A DNA stretch of 64,000 bases from Paenibacillus tengchongensis (GTDB lineage Bacteria; Bacillota; Bacilli; Paenibacillales; Paenibacillaceae), in contig NZ_WACP01000020.1 of the NCBI RefSeq assembly GCF_008973665.1, positions 54,800 to 118,799 of the forward strand. The letters run 5' to 3'. Position 1 is the stretch's first letter; the number at the start of each line of letters is the position of its first letter. This document shows, one piece after another, positions 51,734-60,839 of the stretch. The notes below the pieces were generated by a model. The model was not told the DNA's origin, made no database searches, and saw nothing but the letters and a program-made list of their open reading frames with translations. The position numbers and the translations under genes are program-made.

Positions 51734-53281
51734 TTGAGTACATCCTATATGATCGGCGTTGATATTGGAACCACCAGCACGAAGGCTGTCCTCTTTGCAG
51801 AGAACGGCGCCATTGTCGCCCAGGCCAACCAGGGCTATCCGCTTCATCAGCCCTCGCCGTCCGTCGCCGAACAGGATCCCAAACTTATCGTAGAGGCAGT
51901 CCGCAGCACGATTACCGCTGTAATGCGGGACAGCCGCGTTCCGGCTGAAGCGGTCCTGCTCGTATCGTTCAGCTCGGCGATGCACAGCGTCATCGCTGTC
52001 GACCGTGAGGGGCGGCCGCTTACCGCCTGCATCACCTGGGCGGACAACCGCAGTGCGCCCTACGCGGCCCGCCTGAAGGACGAGCCCGGCGGCCATGAGC
52101 TGTATCTGCGGACGGGCACGCCGATCCATCCCATGTCACCGATTACGAAGCTGATGTGGCTTGGAGCCGAGCACCCGGAGCTGTTCCGTCAGGCGCATAA
52201 GTTTATCTCCATCAAAGAATATCTGTTCTTCCAGTGGTTTGGGGAGTATATGGTTGACCATTCTATCGCTTCAGCCACCGGTATGTTCAATCTGGAGAAC
52301 CTGGATTGGGACGAAGAGGCACTGCGCACGGCTGGAATTACTGCGGAGCGGCTGTCCCGGCCTGTTCCTACCACACAGCGCATGACGGGAATTTCCGCCG
52401 AAGAGGCAGCGAGCCTGGGGCTGCTGCCGGACACACCGTTTATTGTAGGCGCCAGCGACGGCGTACTCTCCAATCTTGGCGTAGGCGCCTTGGAGCGGGG
52501 AGTGATTGCCGCCACAATCGGGACCAGCGGTGCCATCCGCACGGTCGTCGACCGTCCGCTGACCGACCCGAAGGGCCGTATCTTCTGTTATGCCCTGACA
52601 GAGCACCACTGGGTAATCGGCGGTCCGGTCAACAACGGCGGCATGCTCTTCCGCTGGGTGCGCGATGAGTTTGCCGCCTCAGAGGTAGAGACCGCCAAAC
52701 GTCTGGGCATCGATCCGTACGAGGTGCTGACCCGGATCGCCGAGCAGGTGCCTCCGGGCAGCGGCGGCCTGCTCTTTCACCCGTACCTGACCGGAGAGCG
52801 CGCACCGCTGTGGAACCCGGACGCCCGCGGCTCCTTCTTCGGCCTGTCGATGAATCACCGCAAGGAGCATATGATCCGTGCGGTGCTGGAGGGCGTCATT
52901 TTCAACATGTATACGGTGCTGCTGGCCATGGAGGAGAACATCGGCCGGCCCAGCCGCATTCTGGCCACGGGCGGCTTCGCCCGCTCCTCGCTGTGGCGGC
53001 AGATGATGGCCGATATTTTCGACGAGGAAGTAGTGGTGCCGGAGAGCTTCGAGAGCTCCTGTCTCGGTGCGGTTGTCCTCGGGCTGTATGCCCTGGGCCG
53101 CATCGACTCCCTGGATGCCGTACACGGGATGATCGGCTCCACGCACCGTCACCGGCCGGTCACCGAGCATGCCAAGGTCTATAAGCGGCTGCTGCCCATC
53201 TATATTTCTGTCTTCCGCAGTCTGGAAAGCCAGTACACGGCGATTGCCGATTTTCAGCGCGAACATGCCGGTGAAGTGTAG
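51734..53281 (+). CDS. gntK: Gluconokinase (FGGY family)
   Basis: The 515-residue kinase phosphorylates gluconate to 6-phosphogluconate. It closely follows B. subtilis GntK: SYMIGVDIGTTSTKAVLF, SFSSAMHSVIAVD, CITWADNRS, RTGTPIHPMSP, GASDGVLSNLGV, and GGPVNNGGMLFRWVRDEFA. I chose TTG 51734 (AAAGAAGGA upstream), which gives MSTSYMIG as in relatives. It stands alone on the plus strand, without gntR, gntP or gntZ neighbours. Confidence 0.95.
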   Translation: MSTSYMIGVDIGTTSTKAVLFAENGAIVAQANQGYPLHQPSPSVAEQDPKLIVEAVRSTITAVMRDSRVPAEAVLLVSFSSAMHSVIAVDREGRPLTACITWADNRSAPYAARLKDEPGGHELYLRTGTPIHPMSPITKLMWLGAEHPELFRQAHKFISIKEYLFFQWFGEYMVDHSIASATGMFNLENLDWDEEALRTAGITAERLSRPVPTTQRMTGISAEEAASLGLLPDTPFIVGASDGVLSNLGVGALERGVIAATIGTSGAIRTVVDRPLTDPKGRIFCYALTEHHWVIGGPVNNGGMLFRWVRDEFAASEVETAKRLGIDPYEVLTRIAEQVPPGSGGLLFHPYLTGERAPLWNPDARGSFFGLSMNHRKEHMIRAVLEGVIFNMYTVLLAMEENIGRPSRILATGGFARSSLWRQMMADIFDEEVVVPESFESSCLGAVVLGLYALGRIDSLDAVHGMIGSTHRHRPVTEHAKVYKRLLPIYISVFRSLESQYTAIADFQREHAGEV

Positions 53282-53363
53282 TTCACCTAACCCAATATAC
53301 ATTTACCCGTTCACCCGCGGGGAATGCTTGCCTTGTAGCTCCGGAGCATTCCTCCGGAATACA

Positions 53364-53406
53364 CAAAAACGCCGGCGCATCTGCTAGTAGCAGTTGTGCC
53401 GGCGTT
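53364..53406 (-). terminator. Terminator between gntK and the acyltransferases
   Basis: AACGCCGGC and GCCGGCGTT enclose CTGCTACTAGCAG and lead to TTTTTG on the minus strand. It may also slow gntK transcription. Confidence 0.85.
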
Positions 53407-53413
53407 CACTATA

Positions 53414-54565
53414 TTATGCTTTTGTTTTACGTTCAGGCTTTCGCGGCGCGGACCCGAACAGCACCCAGCCCGGCTTCACGTAGCGGAAGACCAGCGCCAC
53501 CACCAGCCATGAGCCCAGCAGCGCGACCAGCCAGCCGCCGAAGATTGCTGCCGTGTAGGCGAGCGTTCCGCCGTGGAAGTCCAGCTTCCGGTAATAGAAG
53601 AGCAGCGCCGGATGCAGCAGATAGATGCCGAAGGAGCAAGCGCCGATGGAGACCAGCATCCGGGTCAGCAGGCTGCGTCCCGCTCCGTACAGCAGGAAGG
53701 AGAGCTGCAGCAGCACCAGACAGGACAGCAATGCATGCAGATTGGCGAACCCTTCGTACCACAGGCTGTTGATGACTGTCTTGTGGACATAGCTGTTATA
53801 CCACAGCTCGACATGCACGGCACCGGCGGCGAGCCAGAGAAGCCAGAGCAGCACCCAGGACAGCCCTTTGGCGGACCGGAATCCCTCCCGCGAAGGTACA
53901 AGCCATTTTTTTAGAGAGCTGTAATACACCGCAATGGCTGCGCCAAGCAAGAAATAGGAGAAATACGTAATGGCCAGGCTGCCCTTGGACAGCTGCCAAT
54001 ACCCGTGGTTCGCCATATATTTGTTCAGCAGAACGAATCCCCATTGCAGCGCGAGGCCAATGACCGGCGCCCAGGCGGCAAGCCGGCGCACCTTTTGCAG
54101 GCACCAGAGCAAGAGCGGAAACAGCACATAGAACTGGATAATAATAATGATGTAATACAGATGCGTATATGCCGTTCCGGTCAGCAGATACTTGGTCATC
54201 TTCCGCGCCATTTCCTCCAGGGGCATGCCCCAGGTATTGCCCGCATTCATCTTGAGGATGAAATACAGCACCGAGAACACGAAATAAGGCACTATAATGT
54301 AGAGCAGCCTTCTGCTGTAGAATTTGCCGAGCGTCTTGCCGGTCAGCGGGCGGTCGATATAATTGTAGAACAGCACGAATCCGCTCAAGAACACAAATGA
54401 TGGCACTGCAAACTGGCTGAATTTATTGATAAACAGAAACGGATGAAACAAATTGCTGCCTTGCGTCTCGGCAATCGTACGCGAAGTGGCGTGAATCGCC
54501 AGCACCGCAAAAATCGCCAGCGCCCGAAAAATATCGAGCTGCGGAATTCTTTCTTTTTGTCCCAT
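53414..54565 (-). CDS. Membrane acyltransferase (acyltransferase-3 family)
   Basis: The 383-residue protein has about ten membrane helices and begins IPQLDIFRALAIFAVLAIHAT, the pattern of acyltransferase-3 proteins with the conserved His. Other motifs are SFVFLSGFVLFYNY and the late FGIYLLHPALLF. These enzymes O-acylate surface polysaccharides or peptidoglycan. A paralogue lies directly upstream on the same strand. ATG 54565 follows AGGAGGAT. Confidence 0.9.
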   Translation of the reverse strand: MGQKERIPQLDIFRALAIFAVLAIHATSRTIAETQGSNLFHPFLFINKFSQFAVPSFVFLSGFVLFYNYIDRPLTGKTLGKFYSRRLLYIIVPYFVFSVLYFILKMNAGNTWGMPLEEMARKMTKYLLTGTAYTHLYYIIIIIQFYVLFPLLLWCLQKVRRLAAWAPVIGLALQWGFVLLNKYMANHGYWQLSKGSLAITYFSYFLLGAAIAVYYSSLKKWLVPSREGFRSAKGLSWVLLWLLWLAAGAVHVELWYNSYVHKTVINSLWYEGFANLHALLSCLVLLQLSFLLYGAGRSLLTRMLVSIGACSFGIYLLHPALLFYYRKLDFHGGTLAYTAAIFGGWLVALLGSWLVVALVFRYVKPGWVLFGSAPRKPERKTKA

Positions 54566-54642
54566 AGCTATCCTCCTGGTCATTTCCGCATCCCGCGATG
54601 CTTCCCTCTATAAAATTTCACGTTCCCGTATGCAGTAAGCCG

Positions 54643-55854
54643 CTATACCCCGCTTTCCTGCGCTTCCTCGCGGACACGGCTGCCCATGCCGCCCAGAGCC
54701 GGCTTCCCGCCAGGTGCGAGCGAACGCGGCACATTGCCCAGCGCCACCCAACTGATCCGGATATGCCGGAACGTCCACTGTGTAATCAGCCAGCTTACTG
54801 CCAGCGCAATGACCAGCCCGCCATATACGTATCCGACATAGAGCAGGGAATCCGTCTGAAGCTTACTCTGCAGCAGCCGGTAGACGGCCAGGAACAGCGG
54901 GTGGATCAAATAAACGGCGAACGAAAGCTCACCCAGCCGCGTCAACCAGGCAACCAACCGCTGCGGCGCTTTCCGGTAGATCCAGAAGGCGGCAACCAGC
55001 AGGACCAGGGCTGAGAGCAGCGTATGCACATTCCAGAGCAGCTCATACCACAGCGAGTCTACCCAGTCCCCGTAATGACGCGCTTTGTACCACAATTGGA
55101 CATGAGCAAAGGCGGCAGCTAGCCACAGGATGAGCAGAAGCAGGATGCATCTTTTTTGCACAGCAGACTTTTGGATCCGTGGGCCTGTAAACCACTTCTT
55201 AATCTCAGCAAAATGTACGGCAATGAACGCCCCCAGCATGTAGTACGCCAGATAGGAAATCGCGAGACTTCCCTTTTCCACGATGTGCAGCTGGTATTTA
55301 TTCCAGAAGATGAACCCCCACTGCAGCGCCAGCCCGAGCGGAAACGACCAGCGTACCCACTGCCGCGAGCTTTGCAGCAGTTTAAGGAGCAGCGGAAAGA
55401 GTACATAGAATTGAATGCTGATAAATACGAAATACAGATGCGCATAGGCTGAGCCTGTAAACAAGGCGCGCAAAAAGCTCAGTATATTCTCTGACGGATG
55501 CTGCAGCAGCTCCCCGTTGATATACAGGGTCAAGGCGTAATATCCCGCCGATGCCAGCAAATAAGGAAGCAGAATATACTTCAGCCTGCGCCGGTAAAAG
55601 CTGCCGATCAGACCTCGCGTTACCGGACGTCCGTAATAATTGTAGAACAGCACGAAGCTGCTCAGAAAAATAAAGGAAGGCGTACCGAATTTAAAGAAAA
55701 TATTCATCCAGTTCAGCCAGTAATAATACGGCGAAGAGAGTGCAAGCTCTCCGGCTGCGAAGGATGAGGCATGGACGTGAAGTACCCCGATAATTGCCAA
55801 GGCGCGGAAAATATCCAGCTGGGGCAGGCGTTGCTGTTTGGCTGCATTCACCAC
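54643..55854 (-). CDS. Membrane acyltransferase, paralogue of the downstream gene
   Basis: The 403-residue protein has the same layout: LPQLDIFRALAIIGVLHVHAS, SFIFLSSFVLFYNYYGRPVTRG, and LSFAVYLIHPLFL. The start is GTG 55854 after GAAGAGGA. The clear similarity throughout, with 77 bases between them, points to a tandem duplication that has diverged; distinct acceptor sugars are possible. No glycosyltransferase genes are nearby to name the target. Confidence 0.9.
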   Translation of the reverse strand: MVNAAKQQRLPQLDIFRALAIIGVLHVHASSFAAGELALSSPYYYWLNWMNIFFKFGTPSFIFLSSFVLFYNYYGRPVTRGLIGSFYRRRLKYILLPYLLASAGYYALTLYINGELLQHPSENILSFLRALFTGSAYAHLYFVFISIQFYVLFPLLLKLLQSSRQWVRWSFPLGLALQWGFIFWNKYQLHIVEKGSLAISYLAYYMLGAFIAVHFAEIKKWFTGPRIQKSAVQKRCILLLLILWLAAAFAHVQLWYKARHYGDWVDSLWYELLWNVHTLLSALVLLVAAFWIYRKAPQRLVAWLTRLGELSFAVYLIHPLFLAVYRLLQSKLQTDSLLYVGYVYGGLVIALAVSWLITQWTFRHIRISWVALGNVPRSLAPGGKPALGGMGSRVREEAQESGV

Positions 55855-56081
55855 AATAGATTCCTCTTCTCTGCAATGTTAGTCCGTTACTGAGAAATCA
55901 GGCGGAAAGCCTAAGCCGTATATCAGGAAGCCTGTCCCTGCTGATTGTCCATTCTGATATGATGCCGCGGCATCCCTGTGCGAGGGTTTGGGCTCGCCTC
56001 TTAATAAGTATAACCCGTACGCTCTATTCCCGGTACTTAAAGCTTGCTTAAACAATTCTAAAGGCTTTCTAAAGGCCCTAT

Positions 56082-56180
56082 CAAATAACCCCACAAAGTG
56101 GGGCCTTGTCATGGAGTCAGTTCAGATACGAAAGCCTGCAGACCCTCGCGCAAGAATACGCAATATGAACCTGCAGGCTT
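56082..56180 (-). terminator. Two consecutive hairpins ending the hprK operon
   Basis: Read on the minus strand, AAGCCTGCAG/CTGCAGGCTT (56132-56180, 10-base arms) comes first and CCCCAC/GTGGGG (56085-56100) second, each followed by a short T-rich stretch. The rest of 55855-56207 shows no gene. Confidence 0.6.
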
Positions 56181-56207
56181 CACTTGCCTGGTCTATTCAG
56201 CTTCCGG

Positions 56208-56696
56208 TTATTCTGCCGCCGGACGCAACACGCGCAGCGGGTTGCCCCCCACCATGGAGCCGGCTGCCACATGCTTATGCACAACGGAGCCCGCCGCTAC
56301 GACGGCGCCATCCCCGATCGTTACACCGGGAAGAATCGTCGAGTTGGCGCCGATCATGACGTTCTCCCCGATAATCACTTCTCCCAGCCGGTACTCTTTA
56401 ATCAGATACTCGTGGGCCAGGATCGTGGTGTTATAGCCGATGACCGAGTTTTCGCCTACCGTGATCTTTTCCGGAAAAAACACATCCACCATCACCATGA
56501 GTCCAAATGCCGTGTGCTTCCCTACCTTCATGCCGAGAATCCGCCGGTAAATCCAGTTCTTCAGCGGCAGATAAGGACAATAACGGGCGAGCTGGATAAA
56601 TATAAAGTTTCGCACACCTTTGAACGGACTGACCGTCCGGTAGATGTGCCAGAGAGAATTATGCTCCTCTACAGGATATCGGGTAATGTTTCTCAC
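56208..56696 (-). CDS. Hexapeptide-repeat acyltransferase (YvoF-like)
   Basis: The 162-residue protein has left-handed beta-helix repeats (ITVGENSVIGYNTTI, VIIGENVMIGANSTI, VTIGDGAVVAAGSVV) and the NPLRVLRP end typical of LacA/Maa-like O-acetyltransferases. Its start is GTG 56696 with AGGGGAC upstream. In B. subtilis yvoF likewise follows hprK-lgt-ppaX. The acceptor is unknown. Confidence 0.88.
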   Translation of the reverse strand: MRNITRYPVEEHNSLWHIYRTVSPFKGVRNFIFIQLARYCPYLPLKNWIYRRILGMKVGKHTAFGLMVMVDVFFPEKITVGENSVIGYNTTILAHEYLIKEYRLGEVIIGENVMIGANSTILPGVTIGDGAVVAAGSVVHKHVAAGSMVGGNPLRVLRPAAE

Positions 56697-56710
56697 GTTC
56701 GGATCGTCCC

Positions 56711-57346
56711 CTACCCAAGCATTTCAAGTAAATCTGTCATGTCATGAATAATAAAATCCGGTCCATACTGACGGAGAGTCTCTTCCCCTTTTAGCGACCA
56801 GGCCACACCTGCTGCAAGCACCCCTGCCGCCTTGGCAGACTGGATATCCACGGGACTGTCCCCCACCATCAGTGTCCGCTCCGGCCGCACGCCGAGCGCC
56901 TGTACCGCTGTAAGCACCGGCTCCGGATGCGGCTTTGGATGAGTCACGTCGTTGACTGTTACAATCGTATCCATATATTGCAGCATATCGAACATCTCCA
57001 GCGTTTTCATCGTGGATGGACGGATTTTGGTGGTTACAATGCCCATGCGGATCCCGCGCTGCTGCAGCTGCTGCATCGTTTCATTCACATGCGGAAAAGC
57101 GGCGACCAGTTCATCATGATGTGTGTTGTTGTAGGAACGGTAGGAACGCTCCAGCACAGCCGTATCGATCAAGCCGGAAAAAGCACTCAGCTGCTGATGC
57201 AGCGTAGTCCCCATATGGGGAATCATCTCTTCCCGGGTCATCAGTGGCAGGTTGTTCTCTTGCAAAGCATGCATGAACGAGCTAAGGATCAATTCATTAG
57301 TGTTCACAATTGTTCCGTCCAAATCAAAAAGAACGCATTCTATCAT
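56711..57346 (-). CDS. ppaX: Pyrophosphatase PpaX
   Basis: The 211-residue HAD phosphatase has FDLDGTIVNT at its N-terminus, TTKIRPST in the middle and VGDSPVDIQSAKAAG near the end. PpaX hydrolyses the pyrophosphate released when HprK dephosphorylates P-Ser-HPr. It lies directly after lgt in the hprK operon. Confidence 0.94.
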   Translation of the reverse strand: MIECVLFDLDGTIVNTNELILSSFMHALQENNLPLMTREEMIPHMGTTLHQQLSAFSGLIDTAVLERSYRSYNNTHHDELVAAFPHVNETMQQLQQRGIRMGIVTTKIRPSTMKTLEMFDMLQYMDTIVTVNDVTHPKPHPEPVLTAVQALGVRPERTLMVGDSPVDIQSAKAAGVLAAGVAWSLKGEETLRQYGPDFIIHDMTDLLEMLG

Positions 57347-57355
57347 TGAGGTTGC

Positions 57356-58381
57356 TTACTCCTTTGGTTCCTCTTCTCCGGATCTCGGCGTAACTGCCGG
57401 TTTGTCCTGAGAGTTAATGACCGGGGTAGCCGTATCCGGAATGACCGAATCGGCTGCAGCCGGCTTCGTGCTGACAATAGGGTCGGAATAACGCTCGCTG
57501 GCCTGTCCGGTCACCCGGCGGACAATGATCAGGATGACAGCGGCCACAATGAGCAGCAGCGCAAGCAGCTGGGAACTGCGGATATTGCCATAATCGGCAC
57601 TGAAGCTTCCCTGTTCAAAGCCAAGCCATTCCATAGGCGTCCAAAGCGCATTGATGAACGAGGCGACTCCACCCGCTCCGTGAAAGCCGAGGCTGTCTGT
57701 ACGAAGCGCTTCAATAAAGAAGCGGCCGATCGAATACCAGATGAAATAGGACAGGAAGATCTCACCTGCACGTACAAATCTCTGCCGGCGAAGTACCATC
57801 AGCAGAATAATGCCCAAGAGGCTCCAGAGCGATTCATACAGGAACGTCGGGTGATGAAAGGCACCGTCTATGTACATTTGGTTGACGATAAAATCGGGAA
57901 GGTGCAGCTTATCGCGCAGGAACGACTCCTCTATCACACCGCCGTAAGCTTCCTGATTGACGAAATTGCCCCAGCGGCCAATCATCTGTCCCGCCAGCAG
58001 GCTGGGTGCGCAAATATCAACGATACGCCAGAACGGATATCCCTTATAGCGGAAATAGAAGAAGGCGCAGATAATCGCCCCAATCAGGGCGCCATAGATG
58101 GCGATCCCGCCGTTCCAAATCTTGAACACATCCAGCAGATTATCCTTATAATCGTCCCACATAAAGGCTACATAATAAATACGGGCGCCGATAATGGCCG
58201 AAGGGACTCCAAGCAGCAGCAGATCCATAAAGAATTCCTGCGGAATATTGAAACGCTTGCCTTCCCTGATCGCCAGCAGCAGGCCGACCAGCGCGCCCAG
58301 GCCGATAATCAGCCCATACCAGTGGACAGGCAGCGATCCGATGGAGAAGAACACCGGATCGATTGCTAATGGATAGAACAT
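57356..58381 (-). CDS. lgt: Prolipoprotein diacylglyceryl transferase
   Basis: The 341-residue membrane enzyme attaches diacylglycerol to lipobox Cys. The signature is MIGRWGNFVNQEAYG; HWYGLIIGLGALVG begins the first helices. The last 50 residues are a hydrophilic Pro/Ala/Thr-rich tail (SIVSTKPAAADSV type), longer than usual. Its substrates in this window include the lipoproteins at 6576 and 36130. Confidence 0.96.
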   Translation of the reverse strand: MFYPLAIDPVFFSIGSLPVHWYGLIIGLGALVGLLLAIREGKRFNIPQEFFMDLLLLGVPSAIIGARIYYVAFMWDDYKDNLLDVFKIWNGGIAIYGALIGAIICAFFYFRYKGYPFWRIVDICAPSLLAGQMIGRWGNFVNQEAYGGVIEESFLRDKLHLPDFIVNQMYIDGAFHHPTFLYESLWSLLGIILLMVLRRQRFVRAGEIFLSYFIWYSIGRFFIEALRTDSLGFHGAGGVASFINALWTPMEWLGFEQGSFSADYGNIRSSQLLALLLIVAAVILIIVRRVTGQASERYSDPIVSTKPAAADSVIPDTATPVINSQDKPAVTPRSGEEEPKE

Positions 58382-58393
58382 GCTCCCACTCTC

Positions 58394-59332
58394 CTAATCC
58401 AGATCATCCATGTCTTCAGAAATGGTGGCTGTAAGTTTGTTGGTAAACTGCAGTGCGGCATTAAAGCCCATCTGCTTCAGTCGGTAGTTCATTGCGGCAA
58501 CCTCAATAATGACGGCAAGGTTTCGCCCGGGACGTACCGGAATGGTTACCAGCGGCACATCGGTATCAATAATGCGTGTCGTCTCTTCATCAAGGCCAAG
58601 CCGGTCATACTGTTTATCTTGCTGCCAAGCCTCCAGACGGACGACCAGTGTAATCCGTTTGTGGTTGCGGATAGCCCCTGCCCCGAAAAGGGTCATCACA
58701 TTGATGATACCGACACCGCGGATTTCCAGCAGGTGACGGATCAGTTCAGGTGCCGTTCCGTGCAGTTGATTATCGGAGGTTTGGCGGATTTCCACAGCAT
58801 CGTCGGCGATCAGGCGGTGTCCACGCTTTACCAGCTCCAGCGCAGTTTCGCTCTTGCCGATGCCGCTGCTGCCTGTAATCAGCATTCCTACGCCGTACAC
58901 ATCACAGAGAACGCCGTGAATCGTTGCCGTCGGAGCCAGCTTGCCCTCCAGAAAGCTCGTCAACCGGCTGGAGAAGATGGTTGTTGCCAGGGCGCTGCGC
59001 AGTACCGGCAACCCCTTCTCGTTGCTCACATCAATAATTTCCTGCGGCACTTCCAAGCCTCTGGTAATTACAATGCATGGGGTATTCTCATTACAAATTC
59101 CGCGAATCCGGTTCTTGCGTTCCTCCTCCGGCAGCATCGAGAAGAAAGCCAACTCCGTTTTGCCGAGCAGCTGAACGCGGTCCTCGGGATAATATTCAAA
59201 ATACCCGGCCATCTCCAGACCCGGACGGTTCAAATCATCCACAGTAATCGGCCGTTTCAGGCCTTCTTTTCCAGAAATTACTTCGAGTTGAAAGTGTTGC
59301 ACAAGCTCCGCTACTTTTACCTTCTTAGGCAT
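58394..59332 (-). CDS. hprK: HPr kinase/phosphorylase
   Basis: The 312-residue enzyme phosphorylates Ser46 of HPr-type proteins and removes the phosphate, setting catabolite repression. Walker A GSSGIGKSETA and the family signature LLEIRGVGIINVMTLFGAGA are complete. I use ATG 59332 by comparison with relatives (KVKVAELVQHF..); the frame opens at 59395 without a site. It heads hprK-lgt-ppaX-yvoF. Confidence 0.97.
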   Translation of the reverse strand: MPKKVKVAELVQHFQLEVISGKEGLKRPITVDDLNRPGLEMAGYFEYYPEDRVQLLGKTELAFFSMLPEEERKNRIRGICNENTPCIVITRGLEVPQEIIDVSNEKGLPVLRSALATTIFSSRLTSFLEGKLAPTATIHGVLCDVYGVGMLITGSSGIGKSETALELVKRGHRLIADDAVEIRQTSDNQLHGTAPELIRHLLEIRGVGIINVMTLFGAGAIRNHKRITLVVRLEAWQQDKQYDRLGLDEETTRIIDTDVPLVTIPVRPGRNLAVIIEVAAMNYRLKQMGFNAALQFTNKLTATISEDMDDLD

Positions 59333-59554
59333 ATGTGTATTCGTCCTTTCGTCAACGCGGGTATAATCCGTTTCCACCACGTCTGTTTGCGGCATAATTC
59401 CTTTCCAGACACAGGTAATTCTCCTGCTATCTTAAAGGATAACGTCTGTGAATGCAATCTTAATGCGCCCCTATATAGAAGCATCTCTACAGAACTTACC
59501 GGGATACTTTGCGGGGACTCCTATATCCATACTACGTACTTTCATCTCAAATAC

Positions 59555-59584
59555 CAAAAAAGCCGCCCTTTCAGGCGGCTTCTT
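59555..59584 (-). terminator. Terminator of the MsmX/UgpC-type gene
   Basis: AGCCGCC and GGCGGCT form the stem and T6 follows on the minus strand. 59333-59554 otherwise carries only the hprK leader. Confidence 0.88.
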
Positions 59585-59606
59585 CAAGCGGGGAAATACG
59601 GCTATC

Positions 59607-60728
59607 TTAGCCCAGGAATACGTTCAGTTCGGTTTCTTTGTCGAAGATGTGGATCTTGTTCATGTCGATCGCCAGCTTCGGCTTGCTGCCTTCACGGGTA
59701 GTGGAACGGCCGTCTACACGGGCGATTACTGTTCCAGTGCCTACTCCGCTCAGGTAGAGCAGCATTTCATGACCCAGGTTTTCAGTTACGTCTACCAGGG
59801 AAGTGAAGATCGTGTTCGGAGAAGCTTCCAGGAATACCGGCTCTTCATGGACGTCTTCCGGACGAAGACCCATGATGACTTCTTTACCGATGTAGCCTTT
59901 GTTGCGCAGGATGGTTGCTTTGCCGCCTGGAATTTCTACATCAAGGTTCTGAGCGCGGAAGCGTACGGCTCCGTTCACTTCAGAAAGAGTACCGTTGATA
60001 AAGTTCATTGTAGGGGATCCGATAAATCCGGCTACGAACAGGTTGGTAGGCTCATTGTACAGCTCTTCAGGAGAAGCAGCCTGCTGGATGATACCGTCGT
60101 ACATTACTACGATACGGTCGCCCATGGTCATGGCTTCTGTCTGGTCATGCGTTACATAGATACAAGTGGTTTCAAGGCGTTTCACCAGTTTAGTGATTTC
60201 GGCGCGCATTTGACCACGAAGTTTGGCGTCCAAGTTGGAAAGCGGTTCGTCCATCAGGAAGACTTGTGGATCACGGACGATAGCGCGGCCCAGAGCGACA
60301 CGTTGGCGTTGACCACCGGAGAGGGCTTTAGGCTTACGCTCAAGCAGATGTTCGATATCCAGAATTCTCGCAGCTTCGCGAACCTTCTTGTCGATTTCTT
60401 CTTTCTTCACTTTGCGCAGTTTCAGACCGAATGCCATGTTCTGATATACGCTCATATGAGGATACAAGGCGTAGGACTGGAACACCATTGCGATGTCGCG
60501 GTCTTTAGGAGCAACGTCGTTTACGACGCGGTCGCCAATGTACAGTTTGCCGTCGGAGATTTCTTCGAGACCGGCGATCATACGCAGGGTTGTGGATTTA
60601 CCGCAACCGGAAGGTCCTACCAATACGAGAAATTCCTTATCTTTAATATCAAGATTGATATCCATTACTGTAGCTTTATCGGAACCTGGGTATTTTTTGA
60701 AAATATGCTCTAAACGTACGCCTGCCAT
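59607..60728 (-). CDS. Sugar ABC transporter ATPase (MsmX/UgpC type)
   Basis: The 373-residue ATPase has Walker A GPSGCGKST, FQSYALYPHMSVYQNMAFGL, signature LSGGQRQRVALGR, Walker B VFLMDEPLSNLD and a TOBE/MalK-like regulatory domain. It stands alone, with no permeases, as expected for the multitask ATPase MsmX that energises many carbohydrate importers. Codon bias is strong. The gene name ugpC is common for such orphans, but function is closer to MsmX. Confidence 0.9.
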   Translation of the reverse strand: MAGVRLEHIFKKYPGSDKATVMDINLDIKDKEFLVLVGPSGCGKSTTLRMIAGLEEISDGKLYIGDRVVNDVAPKDRDIAMVFQSYALYPHMSVYQNMAFGLKLRKVKKEEIDKKVREAARILDIEHLLERKPKALSGGQRQRVALGRAIVRDPQVFLMDEPLSNLDAKLRGQMRAEITKLVKRLETTCIYVTHDQTEAMTMGDRIVVMYDGIIQQAASPEELYNEPTNLFVAGFIGSPTMNFINGTLSEVNGAVRFRAQNLDVEIPGGKATILRNKGYIGKEVIMGLRPEDVHEEPVFLEASPNTIFTSLVDVTENLGHEMLLYLSGVGTGTVIARVDGRSTTREGSKPKLAIDMNKIHIFDKETELNVFLG

Positions 60729-60839
60729 TGTATTTCCCCCTCGAATATATTATTGGGATAAAAAAAATAAATCGCTTTCTTGTAGTTATATCTTACCCCA
60801 GACACACTCCAAAGGCTATTTGCAACCTTCACAAAAAAC

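Noticed and set aside
55879..56112. A 77-codon minus-strand ORF downstream of yvoF
   Set aside because: It has no ribosome site, covers a hairpin and shows no recognisable family; it is treated as intergenic.
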